From Devosia yakushimensis (GTDB lineage Bacteria; Pseudomonadota; Alphaproteobacteria; Rhizobiales; Devosiaceae), in NCBI RefSeq assembly GCF_030159855.1, contig NZ_BSNG01000008.1, positions 1 to 34,474 on the forward strand: 34,474 bases of DNA. The letters run 5' to 3'. Positions 23,214 through 31,085 of the stretch are shown one piece after another. A program made the position numbers and the translations under genes. Each line of letters begins with the position of its first letter. Position 1 is the stretch's first letter. A model generated the notes under the pieces. That model made no database searches. It was given only the letters and a program-made list of their open reading frames with translations, and had not been told where the DNA came from.

Positions 23214-24125
23214 TCAACTGAGCATGTTTTGGGCGATGTCTGCTGCAGTGTGACGAACGTCCTCTGCAAAGGCGTCGATAATCTTGGCGTTCTTACTGTC
23301 GAGGTTACGGCAGAGTTGGAAGTGATACGAGATCTCAGGTTCGAAGCGCCGGATTGTGAGCCGCTGCTCCAGGCCATTGAGCGTGAGAGGATGGACCAAC
23401 GCAATGCCCACGCCCGCCGACACGAACTCGCATACGGTCGGTGCAACATTCGCCACGAGGACAATCTGGGGACGCACTTTATAGGCGTCGAGCAACCCCT
23501 CGATGCGCCGTCCGAGGTAAGTATCGGCTGGGAAGGTGATGAAAGGGACTAGGTCCAGATCGTGCGGTTCGACAACCGGCTTCTCGGCAAGAGGGTGTTC
23601 GAGCGGCATAATGCAGACCAAAGGGTGCTTCATTAGTGGCTCGAGGCCGACATTAGGGCTGTCCACACTTGCACTCACCAACCCGATATCCAGCTTTCTC
23701 GCGATCACTCCGTCCACGATCCATGGCGAACTCAGCGAGTGAATCGAACAGAACAGTGAAGGGCGACTAACGAGAAAGCGCGTCGTCGCGCGCTGGACGA
23801 AGGAATTGGCCAGCGTGGACATCGCGCCAATCGCGATTCTACCCTGTTCCTCACGCCGTATCGCCTCGACAGCGTTCTCGACCTGCCGGACGCCTGAGAA
23901 TATCCGACCGACTTCATCATAGAGCCGCATAGCGTGGTCCGTCGGAGCGAGGCGTCCTTTGTGTCGATCGAACAGTTGCAGACCGGTATCGGCCTCCAGG
24001 TGAGCGATGAGTTTGCTCATGTTCGGCTGTGAAACATGCAGAATCTCGGCGGCGCGGCTGATCGTGCCGTTCTCCATTACGGCCTTGAAGGCCTCAATCT
24101 GGCGAAGGTTCAGCGCGCGGACCAT
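23214..24125 (-). CDS. LysR-family transcriptional regulator 2 (opine-regulator-like)
   Basis: A 303-residue LysR-type regulator. The N-terminal helix-turn-helix is FKAVMENGTISRAAEILHVSQPNMSKLIAHLEADTG (given here as a description: residues about 12-47 hold it), and the effector domain begins near GRIAIGAMSTLAN. The beginning LNLRQIEAFKAVMENGT resembles OccR/NocR-type opine regulators. It is divergent from the oxidase operon, and a 15-base dyad with T-N11-A lies in the gap, so it is the likely regulator of the oxidase genes. The start ATG (24123-24125) is the first of the reading frame. It is more similar in its beginning to opine regulators than LysR genes 1 and 3 by eye only. Confidence 0.9.
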   Translation of the reverse strand: MVRALNLRQIEAFKAVMENGTISRAAEILHVSQPNMSKLIAHLEADTGLQLFDRHKGRLAPTDHAMRLYDEVGRIFSGVRQVENAVEAIRREEQGRIAIGAMSTLANSFVQRATTRFLVSRPSLFCSIHSLSSPWIVDGVIARKLDIGLVSASVDSPNVGLEPLMKHPLVCIMPLEHPLAEKPVVEPHDLDLVPFITFPADTYLGRRIEGLLDAYKVRPQIVLVANVAPTVCEFVSAGVGIALVHPLTLNGLEQRLTIRRFEPEISYHFQLCRNLDSKNAKIIDAFAEDVRHTAADIAQNMLS

Positions 24126-24157
24126 TCCATAACCATTCTGAATATCCCCCTGTCGTT

Positions 24158-24172
24158 TTCGACTTGGACGAA
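24158..24172. promoter_or_regulatory. Candidate LysR box TTCG-N7-CGAA between LysR 2 and the oxidase operon
   Basis: A perfect 4-base dyad around a 7-base spacer, containing an inner T-N11-A, the LysR-type core signature. It lies 46 bases upstream of the oxidase start and 33 bases from the LysR start, the usual divergent position. Confidence 0.45.
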
Positions 24173-24217
24173 TACAGTCTCGGCGCTTACCCTACATGAA
24201 GGCAATAGGGAAAGATC

Positions 24218-25339
24218 ATGAACGCCGACATTGTTGTGATAGGCGGAGGCATAGTCGGTTCGGCTATTGCCTACGGTCTCGCGAGGCGAAAAGTGCGAGT
24301 TGCGGTCCTCGATGGTAGCGATCGCGATGTTCGTGCCGCAAATGCCAATTTCGGATTGGTCTGGCTCCAGGGCAAAGGCACGAATATGCCCGCCTATCAA
24401 CGCTGGACCCGGAAATCGATCCAACTTTGGCCCGAGTTTTCGGCCGAATTGACCGAAGCGACCGGCATCGATCTCCAATACGAGTGCGATGGTGGGCTTA
24501 CCATTACCCTCGGCGAGGCCGACTTTGAGAAGCGCCGTGCGACGATTGAGCGTCTCGCAGAACAATTGGGCGATCTTGAACCCGATTGTCATATGATCGA
24601 CCGCCGGGAACTGGAATCGGTCCTTCCTGGAGTTCGCTTGGGATCCGAGGTCACCGGCGCGAGCTATGGCCGCAGCGATGGCCACGCCAATCCGCTTCGC
24701 CTTCTTGCTGCCCTGCACGCTGAAACTGTTCGGAATGGCGGTGAGTTGCTCGGCGGCTGCGCGGTGCAACGCATCCAACGTGACGCCAGCGGCAGTTTCC
24801 TTGTTGACTATGGGTCTGGGCGAGTTTCCGCCGCACGTGTCGTCATTGCCGCTGGGCTCGGATCAAAGGAACTAGCCGCACAGGTTGGATTGGATATCCA
24901 GATCAGACCCCAGCGAGGCCAAATTCTTGTGACCGAACGGGTCGAGCCGTTCTTGCCGCTACCGACCAGCGGCCTGCGTCAAACGCGGGAGGGTACCGTC
25001 ATGATTGGCGCCACTATGGACGAGGCTGGGTTCGATACCTCGACGACAGCAGAGGCCGCCGCTGCGCTAGGTGCAAAGGCTATTCGACGGGTACCCGCCC
25101 TCGCTGGATTGAACCTTGTTCGCCAATGGGCGGGGCTGCGGATCCTCACTCCGGACCGGCATCCTGTCTACGCAGAATCGAAGAGCCATCCCGGTGCCTA
25201 TGTTGCTGTATGCCACTCGGGCGTCACCCTCGCTGCGGTGCATGCGGCCGATATTGCGCACGCGTTCGCCTCCGGCCAATTGCCGGCGTCCCTCAATGTC
25301 TTTCATCATAGTCGTTTCGATGTTTCAAAAGCTGCGTAG
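24218..25339 (+). CDS. FAD-dependent oxidoreductase, DAO family (opine-oxidase subunit B-like)
   Basis: A 373-residue flavoprotein of the D-amino-acid oxidase (DAO) fold. The FAD motif GxGxxG is VVIGGGIVGSAIAYGLARRK (residues 6-25). Other family points are NANFGLVWLQGKG (after the Rossmann unit), the second nucleotide motif VVIAAGLGSKELA, and the C-terminal WAGLRILTPDRHPVY. It is followed, with overlaps, by a small [2Fe-2S] protein and a second FAD protein, the gene trio seen in octopine/nopaline oxidases (OoxA/OoxB), hydrogen cyanide synthase (HcnABC) and hydroxyproline dehydrogenases. In that complex the DAO-type subunit oxidises the C-N bond of the substrate. An opine-type substrate is favoured by the neighbouring opine dehydrogenase family gene. 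Confidence 0.88.
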   Translation: MNADIVVIGGGIVGSAIAYGLARRKVRVAVLDGSDRDVRAANANFGLVWLQGKGTNMPAYQRWTRKSIQLWPEFSAELTEATGIDLQYECDGGLTITLGEADFEKRRATIERLAEQLGDLEPDCHMIDRRELESVLPGVRLGSEVTGASYGRSDGHANPLRLLAALHAETVRNGGELLGGCAVQRIQRDASGSFLVDYGSGRVSAARVVIAAGLGSKELAAQVGLDIQIRPQRGQILVTERVEPFLPLPTSGLRQTREGTVMIGATMDEAGFDTSTTAEAAAALGAKAIRRVPALAGLNLVRQWAGLRILTPDRHPVYAESKSHPGAYVAVCHSGVTLAAVHAADIAHAFASGQLPASLNVFHHSRFDVSKAA

Positions 25340-25616
25340 CGTCCATTCGTCACCCATCACCATCTTTATCGATGGCGTTCCCGTACCGGCAGAATCAGGT
25401 GAAAGCGTCGCGGCTGTGCTCGTGCGACAAGCCGATGTGTTTGCTCGTCGAACGCCAGTCTCTCAGAGCAAGCGCGCACCGTATTGCATGATGGGTGTGT
25501 GTTTTGAATGTGTCGCCGAGATTGATGGCGTTGCATCTGTCCAGACGTGCCTGAAGACCGTGAGCGATGGCATGCAGGTCCGGCGGCCTACCGGGAAACG
25601 TAGGATTGCGTCATGA
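25320..25616 (+). CDS. (2Fe-2S)-binding small subunit of the opine-oxidase-like complex
   Basis: A 98-residue ferredoxin-type protein. I place the start at the ATG at 25320 because the upstream part of the reading frame overlaps the DAO gene antithetically and has no family features. A C-x4-C-x2-C ... C set is visible (CMMGVCFEC then, after 12 residues, the Cys of QTC), the plant-type [2Fe-2S] pattern. It overlaps the preceding flavoprotein by 20 bases and the next flavoprotein by four, so the three are probably made together. This is the electron-transfer subunit, equivalent to the small subunit of heterotrimeric proline/opine dehydrogenase-like enzymes such as HcnA. Confidence 0.85.
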   Translation: MFQKLRSVHSSPITIFIDGVPVPAESGESVAAVLVRQADVFARRTPVSQSKRAPYCMMGVCFECVAEIDGVASVQTCLKTVSDGMQVRRPTGKRRIAS

Positions 25617-26998
25617 TGATGGTCGATCTGCTGGTGATTGGTGCCGGTCCTGCCGGAATGGCAACTGCCATGATGGCGCGCTCTCATGACCTCGACGTGA
25701 TGGTCATCGACGAGCAGCCTGCCCCAGGCGGCCAGATTTGGCGTGCGGTCGAAAATGGAAGCGATCGTGACGACATCCTGGGAGCCGCTTATTCCGAGGG
25801 GCGCCACGTAGTCGAGGCGTTTCGAGACAGCGGTGTCCACTATCAACCCGAGACCCAACTCTGGAAGCTCGAGCCAGGCTTCAGCGCTTTTGTCAGCAGC
25901 GGAGGAAAGGCGGAAGTAATCCAGGCCAAGTCCATCGTACTCGCAACTGGAGCCCAGGAGCGCCCAGTCCCGTTTCCCGGTTGGACCCTTCCAGGGGTAC
26001 TAACGGTGGGGGCGGCTCAGATACTGCTGAAGTCGGCGACGCAGTTCCCGAAAGGCCCGGTGTGGATAGCTGGGAGTGGTCCGCTCCCGTTGCTCTATGC
26101 GGTGCAACTGCTGAAAGCCGGTGGTAATTTGGCAGGATATCTCGACACCACCCCGCCGGGGCAATTGCGCTTGGCGCTTCGCCACCTGCCCAGGGCGCTC
26201 CTCGCAATCGGTGACTTGCTGAAAGGGATGGCATGGCTAGCCAAGCTGAGCCTTTCACGCACACAAATTGTACGTGGAGTCACCGAGTTGGAAGCCATTG
26301 GTGACGGCAGAGTAGAAAGATTGCGGTACCGGACTAAACGCGACCTTGAGGCCACCGTTCCTGCCGCCGTGCTACTCGTCCACGAGGGGGTGGTGCCACA
26401 GCTTCATACGGCGATGTCGGTAGACTGCGAGATGATGTGGAACGCGGCCCAGGAGTGCTTTGTGCCGGTGGTTGACTCTTGGGGTGAGAGTTCGGTGCCC
26501 GGACTTTTCATTGCCGGCGATGGCGCAGGTATCGCCGGCGCGAAGGCCGCGATCCTGCGTGGCAAGCTTGCGGGCCTGCGGGTTGCCGAGACCTTGGGGC
26601 GTTTGGGGGAGGCCGATAGCAGGGCTCGGCCGATCAGAAGGCAGCTGTCGCGAGAAATGGCCGCGCGTCCCTTCCTCGATGCTATGTTTAGACCCCGCCC
26701 GCAGGTGTTTGCGCCATCCGATGACACCATTGTTTGCCGGTGCGAGGAAGTCACGGCTGGGCGCGTCAGGGCTTTGGCGGGAATTGGCCGACCCGGGCCA
26801 AATAAGGTGAAGGCAGCGTCTCGCGTCGGCATGGGGCCGTGCCAGGGACGGCAATGTGGATACACAGTCACCCGCATCATTGCAGAAGCGCAGAGCGAAA
26901 CGCCCTCGGAGGTTGGGTACTTTCACATCCGACCGCCGCTGAAGCCGGTGACTATCGGTGAAGTGGCCTCCTTGGCAGAAGACGCACATAGAACGTGA
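25613..26998 (+). CDS. FAD/NAD(P)-binding oxidoreductase with BFD-like [2Fe-2S] domain (opine-oxidase subunit A-like)
   Basis: A 461-residue pyridine-nucleotide-disulphide-type flavoprotein. The N-terminal FAD motif is VIGAGPAGMATAMMA (residues about 8-22). A second dinucleotide loop, IAGSGPLPLLYA, is near residue 150, and the FAD-binding motif GLFIAGDGAGIAGAKAA is near residue 300. The C-terminal domain binds a second cluster through C375-x-C377 (VCRCEE) and C410-x4-C415 (GPCQGRQC), as in OoxA, NoxA and HcnB. The gene shares ATGA with the small subunit gene upstream. In the complex, this subunit likely passes electrons from the DAO subunit towards the respiratory chain. Confidence 0.9.
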   Translation: MMMVDLLVIGAGPAGMATAMMARSHDLDVMVIDEQPAPGGQIWRAVENGSDRDDILGAAYSEGRHVVEAFRDSGVHYQPETQLWKLEPGFSAFVSSGGKAEVIQAKSIVLATGAQERPVPFPGWTLPGVLTVGAAQILLKSATQFPKGPVWIAGSGPLPLLYAVQLLKAGGNLAGYLDTTPPGQLRLALRHLPRALLAIGDLLKGMAWLAKLSLSRTQIVRGVTELEAIGDGRVERLRYRTKRDLEATVPAAVLLVHEGVVPQLHTAMSVDCEMMWNAAQECFVPVVDSWGESSVPGLFIAGDGAGIAGAKAAILRGKLAGLRVAETLGRLGEADSRARPIRRQLSREMAARPFLDAMFRPRPQVFAPSDDTIVCRCEEVTAGRVRALAGIGRPGPNKVKAASRVGMGPCQGRQCGYTVTRIIAEAQSETPSEVGYFHIRPPLKPVTIGEVASLAEDAHRT

Positions 26999-27067
26999 AC
27001 CGAATTCAAGCGCCGCATGTTTCGAGCAGCGGAGGTGAGGCGCAGCTTTCGGACGACTATCCCCGAA

Positions 27068-27088
27068 GCAGTAAGCAGTAAGCAGTAA
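27068..27088. repeat. Tandem 7-bp repeat (GCAGTAA x3) immediately before the opine dehydrogenase start
   Basis: Three perfect copies of GCAGTAA (27068-27074, 27075-27081, 27082-27088) followed by a partial GCAG, ending five bases before the ATG at 27094. No Shine-Dalgarno of normal quality is seen between the repeat and the start. Copy-number change would alter the leader length without changing the reading frame of the gene. Confidence 0.85.
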
Positions 27089-27093
27089 GCAGC

Positions 27094-28167
27094 ATGGAAA
27101 TCGGTATCGCCGGCGCAGGCGCAATTGCGATGGGTTATGCAGCTCTACTCTTAAAGGCCGGACATTCGGTTCAGGTGTGGTCGCCCTCCGGAGGCAGAAC
27201 AGCGTCCCTTCTTAGCGGTATACCACTAATCGTGTCGGGAGCACTCGAGGGCGTATTTCGTCCGAATGTCTGCACGATACCTTCCGCTCTCACAGATTGC
27301 GACGTGATCGTCCTAGCCTTGCCTGCCTACGGACACCGACGCGTTCTTGACATCATCGCTCCCCACATCAAGCCCAGCAACATCGTTATTATAAGCGGCC
27401 ACCTGTCCTTCGCTGCCCTGTACTTGGCGAAGGTACTTTCAAATCGCGGCTTACAGATCCCTATCGTGGCCTGGAATACGACGATGTTAACCGCGAAGGC
27501 GCGAACACCCAACGAGATCAAGGTTGGGGCAGTACGCTCAAAGGTGGACATGGCCACGCTGCCTGCTCGTCTTGGCGAACAAGCACATAAAGTCTGTGTA
27601 TCTTTGTTTGGCGATCGATTTGTCATGAGAGACGATCTGCTGACGATTGCGCTTAGCAACCTGAATCCTCAGAACCATCTGGGAACGGCGCTCTGCAATT
27701 TGACTCGCATTGAACGAGGTGAGGTGTGGGGGCAACGTGCAAACGTCACTCCAGCGGTGGGAAGACTCCTCGAAGCTATGGACGAGGAGAGGCTGCTGGT
27801 TGCAGCGTCATTCGGCAAAGCGGTTCGCACGATCCTCGACCACTATGCCCTTTCTTTCAATGTTGGCCGCACTTCTGTAGTCGAGATATCACAGGAACTC
27901 GCGCGGCGTGGAAGCGATCCCCTGGGTCCAACCACCCTCGAAACGCGCTACGTCCTTGAAGACGTTCCATACGGACTCGTTCCGACCCTCTATCTCGCAA
28001 GGCTGGCGGGGGTGGCGATACCGCTCCACCAGTCCGGGGTTGATATTCTAAGCGCATGCTACGGCCGGAATTTTTCTGCTGAGAACGACCTGCTCGGCGA
28101 GTTGGATTTGCTGAATGTCGCCGTGCTCATGGATTTGGTTTCGAATGGATATCCCGTCGCGAGATGA
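27094..28167 (+). CDS. NAD(P)-dependent opine dehydrogenase family protein (octopine/nopaline dehydrogenase family)
   Basis: A 357-residue protein of the Octopine_DH family (PF02317), whose members join or split an amino acid and a keto acid through a C-N bond with NAD(P)H. The N-terminal Rossmann motif is GIAGAGAIAMGYA (residues 4-16, GxGxxxG). The family's catalytic histidine motif is NPQNHLGTA with H195, followed by NLTRIERGE. The family core domain SQELARRGSDPLGPTTLETRY lies near residue 270-290. Its length is normal for the family. The gene follows the opine-oxidase-like trio by 95 bases on the same strand. The ribosome site is poor and the leader carries 7-bp repeats. Whether it makes or breaks an opine in vivo is not decidable here. 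Confidence 0.88.
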   Translation: MEIGIAGAGAIAMGYAALLLKAGHSVQVWSPSGGRTASLLSGIPLIVSGALEGVFRPNVCTIPSALTDCDVIVLALPAYGHRRVLDIIAPHIKPSNIVIISGHLSFAALYLAKVLSNRGLQIPIVAWNTTMLTAKARTPNEIKVGAVRSKVDMATLPARLGEQAHKVCVSLFGDRFVMRDDLLTIALSNLNPQNHLGTALCNLTRIERGEVWGQRANVTPAVGRLLEAMDEERLLVAASFGKAVRTILDHYALSFNVGRTSVVEISQELARRGSDPLGPTTLETRYVLEDVPYGLVPTLYLARLAGVAIPLHQSGVDILSACYGRNFSAENDLLGELDLLNVAVLMDLVSNGYPVAR

Positions 28168-28258
28168 GCCTGATGCGCATGATTAGCACTCTTCCGCAAA
28201 TCACCACGTACCACGTTGCCGAAGAAGGTGATGACGGCTGTTCGAGCAGGAGAGCTCA

Positions 28259-29698
28259 ATGCCTGAGACAGATTTAGTTGCAGAGATGGAGGCTGAGATC
28301 CGTGCCAAGCCAGTCTTTCTTTCTGACGTCAATGCGATGGTTGCGCGTGCTGCTCGCCTCGTGCCGATGCAGGACGGACTCTTCGAAAAGATCTCGGTTT
28401 GTAACGAGACGTATGTCACCCGGTTTGGCGTGCGATTGCGTGGTCGGATGTGGACCTTCGAAGGCTGGCGTGCTGTGCATTCCAACCATCCGTCTCCTGC
28501 CAAGGGCGGGATACGGTACGCCCCCGATGTTGGGGTGGACGAAGTCGAGGCGCTTGCTGCGCTGATGACATATAAGTGCGCCCTGCTTGGGCTTCCATTC
28601 GGGGGCTCGAAAGGTGCTCTGAAAATCAAGCCTGGCGACTGGAACGACTACGAACTGGAGCGCATCACGCGCCGCTTCGCCCAAGAACTTACGCGACAGA
28701 ATTTCCTCAGTTCATCTCTGAACGTGCCGGCGCCTGATGTCGGTACGAACGAAAAGACCATGGTATGGATCGCTGACGAACATCGGCGTCTCAAACCCCA
28801 AGACATCAATGCGGAGGCATGCGTTACCGGCAAGCCATTGGCCGCCGGGGGCATTGAAGGGCGTTCGGAAGCGACCGGGCGCGGTGTGCAATTCGCACTG
28901 CGCGAATTTTTTGCCCATCCGAAAGACGTGGAGCGCTGCGGTCTATCCGGTGGGCTTGATGGTCTCAGGGTCATCGTGCAGGGATTTGGCAATGTGGGCT
29001 ATCACGCCGCAAAGTTCCTGTCCGAGGATGGATGTCGGATTGTAGCGGTGATTGAGCACAATGGTGCGATCGAGAACTCCGGAGGGCTCGACATCGATGC
29101 GCTCTACAACCATTTCGCGGCGTATCGCACCTTCGAGGAATTTGCGGGCGGGCAATTTGCAAAAAGCAGTTCTGATCTGCTGACAACACCTTGCGACATT
29201 CTCATCCCGGCAGCGCGAGAAGGTGTGATTACTGGCGAGAATGCGCATGCCATTGCAGCTCGCGTTATTGTCGAAGCAGCGAACGGCCCCATTACATTCG
29301 AGGCTGACGCCATTCTCCGCGACCGCGGTGTGGTCATCATCCCAGATCTTTTCGCCAACGCCGGCGGGGTCACCGTTTCCTATTTTGAATGGGTCAAGAA
29401 CATTGCTCACATGCCATTCGGGTTGATGGAGCGGCGACGACGGCAATATGAAAATACGCTTCTCACCTCGACACTCGAACGCACGCTCAACACTAAGTTT
29501 CCCGACACCATCGCCAATCTTGGTGGGGGGCGGGAGATCGATCTGGTTCGTTCCGGCCTTGAAGAAAAAATGCGGTCAACCTACGCCCAGATGTCCCATC
29601 TCTGGAATAATGCCGAGGGCATCGACGACTTGCGGACAGCGGCATATGTGATCGCGCTCACGCGCATTAAGGGCATCTACGAAGCGATCGGCATCTAG
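28259..29698 (+). CDS. Glu/Leu/Phe/Val dehydrogenase (glutamate dehydrogenase family)
   Basis: A 479-residue amino-acid dehydrogenase, most like NAD(P)-dependent glutamate dehydrogenase, which reversibly converts glutamate to 2-oxoglutarate and ammonium. AGGAG lies seven bases before the ATG. Key positions are recognisable: K82 in AKGGIRY, K106 in MTYKCAL and K118 in PFGGSKGA (the last corresponding to the catalytic lysine), plus Asp in VPAPDVGTNE. The nucleotide domain begins at VIVQGFGNVGYHAAKFL (GxGxxG). Common family motifs are PCDILIPAAREGVI and EAANGP. The gene lies 91 bases after the opine dehydrogenase gene. It would dispose of the glutamate released by an opine-type cleavage, making ammonium and 2-oxoglutarate. 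It could instead prefer another amino acid. Confidence 0.93.
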   Translation: MPETDLVAEMEAEIRAKPVFLSDVNAMVARAARLVPMQDGLFEKISVCNETYVTRFGVRLRGRMWTFEGWRAVHSNHPSPAKGGIRYAPDVGVDEVEALAALMTYKCALLGLPFGGSKGALKIKPGDWNDYELERITRRFAQELTRQNFLSSSLNVPAPDVGTNEKTMVWIADEHRRLKPQDINAEACVTGKPLAAGGIEGRSEATGRGVQFALREFFAHPKDVERCGLSGGLDGLRVIVQGFGNVGYHAAKFLSEDGCRIVAVIEHNGAIENSGGLDIDALYNHFAAYRTFEEFAGGQFAKSSSDLLTTPCDILIPAAREGVITGENAHAIAARVIVEAANGPITFEADAILRDRGVVIIPDLFANAGGVTVSYFEWVKNIAHMPFGLMERRRRQYENTLLTSTLERTLNTKFPDTIANLGGGREIDLVRSGLEEKMRSTYAQMSHLWNNAEGIDDLRTAAYVIALTRIKGIYEAIGI

Positions 29699-29705
29699 GC
29701 GTAGC

Positions 29706-29728
29706 GAGCGGTTCTGCGGAACTCGCTC
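29706..29728 (+). other. Hairpin after the glutamate dehydrogenase gene
   Basis: GAGCG-GTTC (29706-29714) pairs with GAAC-(t)-CGCTC (29719-29728) around a TGCG loop with one bulge. There is no U-run, and a purine-rich stretch follows. It could limit read-through into LysR gene 3. Confidence 0.35.
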
Positions 29729-29776
29729 AAGGAGCGGTGAGAGGAAATCGGCAACTTCGAATTCTGGGGGTTCGCC

Positions 29777-30661
29777 TTGCCTGATCGCGTTGTTGACACC
29801 CGTTTGTTCCGGTACGCTCTGGCGTCCGCCGAGCATGGCAGCTTTCGCCGGGCCGCCGCAGCGCTCCATGTCCAGCATTCGGCGCTCAGCCGCGGAGTAC
29901 GCAGCCTAGAACATAGACTCGGTACGCAACTCTTCGAACGGTACCACGCCGGCATACGCCCGACGCCTGCCGGCGATCGTTTCCTGGAGGAGGCCACTCT
30001 GGGTTTCGACCATCTTCGGCGGGCCATGCAGAGGGTGGAAGCCTTGCAGAGGTGTGAGCACGGTGAACTCACCGTCGGCGTAAGCCTCCCTTTCGCTCTG
30101 CTGTCCGACCTGTTCGAGCGCTTCCGCAAAGACTATGGCGGCATTTCCATTGAGGTCGTCGAGAGCGCGTCGGCTGCAAGCAGCGCTTTGGTCCAGCAGC
30201 GCCGGATGGACCTCGCATTCGTGACTAAGGCTCAGCGCCCTGAAGCATCTCAATCGCTGCACTTGCGTGATGAGCGGATGGTGGTCGTGCTTCCACAGTC
30301 GCATCCGTTGGCTGGTGCGCGCAGTCTGACGTTGGGCGACCTGCACTCAGAGCGGTTTGTCCTCTGCGCCGAAGGCTTGGGCCCCGACATCGAGGAATAC
30401 CTGATCCAACTGATGGCGAAGCAGGCTGGCGTCCCAAGGGTGCAGATGCACCGTGTGGGCCTGTGCAGTCTGATAAACATGGTGGCAACCGGGTTTGGTG
30501 TGACGCTCGTCGTTGGCCGGCCGCCGTGTACTGCCGCCGATGGCGTCGTGATCGTGCCACTCGCAGGTCGGCATGTTATTCCCGTCAAGGCAGTCTGGAT
30601 GGAGTCCAATCCCAATCCCGCCCTCAGGGCGCTGCTTAACATCGTGCGCGAGTTCATCTAG
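29777..30661 (+). CDS. LysR-family transcriptional regulator 3 (of the type found next to trb modules)
   Basis: A 294-residue LysR-type regulator. The start appears to be TTG at 29777, after GGGGG. The helix-turn-helix (ASAEHGSFRRAAAALHVQHS) and the PTPAGDRFLEEA junction are clear; the effector domain runs to the end. This subtype (RLxRYALAxAEHGSFRRAA) is, as I recall, frequent beside DUF2274/trbI at the end of Rhizobiales and sphingomonad conjugative elements. It may therefore belong to the element backbone rather than to the catabolic cargo. It is separated from glutamate dehydrogenase by 78 bases and from the HU gene by 77. Confidence 0.88.
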   Translation: MPDRVVDTRLFRYALASAEHGSFRRAAAALHVQHSALSRGVRSLEHRLGTQLFERYHAGIRPTPAGDRFLEEATLGFDHLRRAMQRVEALQRCEHGELTVGVSLPFALLSDLFERFRKDYGGISIEVVESASAASSALVQQRRMDLAFVTKAQRPEASQSLHLRDERMVVVLPQSHPLAGARSLTLGDLHSERFVLCAEGLGPDIEEYLIQLMAKQAGVPRVQMHRVGLCSLINMVATGFGVTLVVGRPPCTAADGVVIVPLAGRHVIPVKAVWMESNPNPALRALLNIVREFI

Positions 30662-30738
30662 GCCGGGACGGCCTCGCGATGACAAATCGCCAATGGCGTG
30701 TTAGCGCCAAAAATTGATCAAAAGAGAGGAAGTACTTC

Positions 30739-31017
30739 ATGACAACTGCAAATGAAATTGCCGACAAGCTCGCCATCGAGCACGGCTTGACCAAGGCCCA
30801 AGGCAAGGCGCTGGTCGACGGCGTCTTCAAGGCGATTGCGGAAGCCGCTGTTTCTGGCGACGAGATTTCCTTACCCGGCTTTGGGAAGTTCAAGGTTAAG
30901 GCGACTCCGGAGCGCGAAGGCCGAAACCCGTCCACGGGCGCAACCCTCAAGATTGCGGCCGCCAAGAAGTTGACCTTCACACCGGCCAAGGCACTCAAAG
31001 ACAACCTCAATAGGTGA
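30739..31017 (+). CDS. HU/IHF-family DNA-binding protein
   Basis: A 92-residue HU-type histone-like protein that bends and compacts DNA. The family motifs are complete: the helical N-terminus (MTTANEIADKLAIEHGLTKAQG), GDEISLPGFGKFKVK, the DNA-binding arm with RNPSTGATLKI, and the ending AAKKLTFTPAKALKD. AGAGAGG is placed about nine bases before the ATG. Its product could assist recombination, since HU proteins are often carried by integrative elements. It converges on the DUF2274 gene, with 68 bases between, where no clear terminator was seen. Confidence 0.95.
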   Translation: MTTANEIADKLAIEHGLTKAQGKALVDGVFKAIAEAAVSGDEISLPGFGKFKVKATPEREGRNPSTGATLKIAAAKKLTFTPAKALKDNLNR

Positions 31018-31085
31018 ACCCGTTCAGGGGGAACCTTGAACGTGTAGCGATGTGTCGATGCATGCCAGCCATTGAAAGGGGGAAG

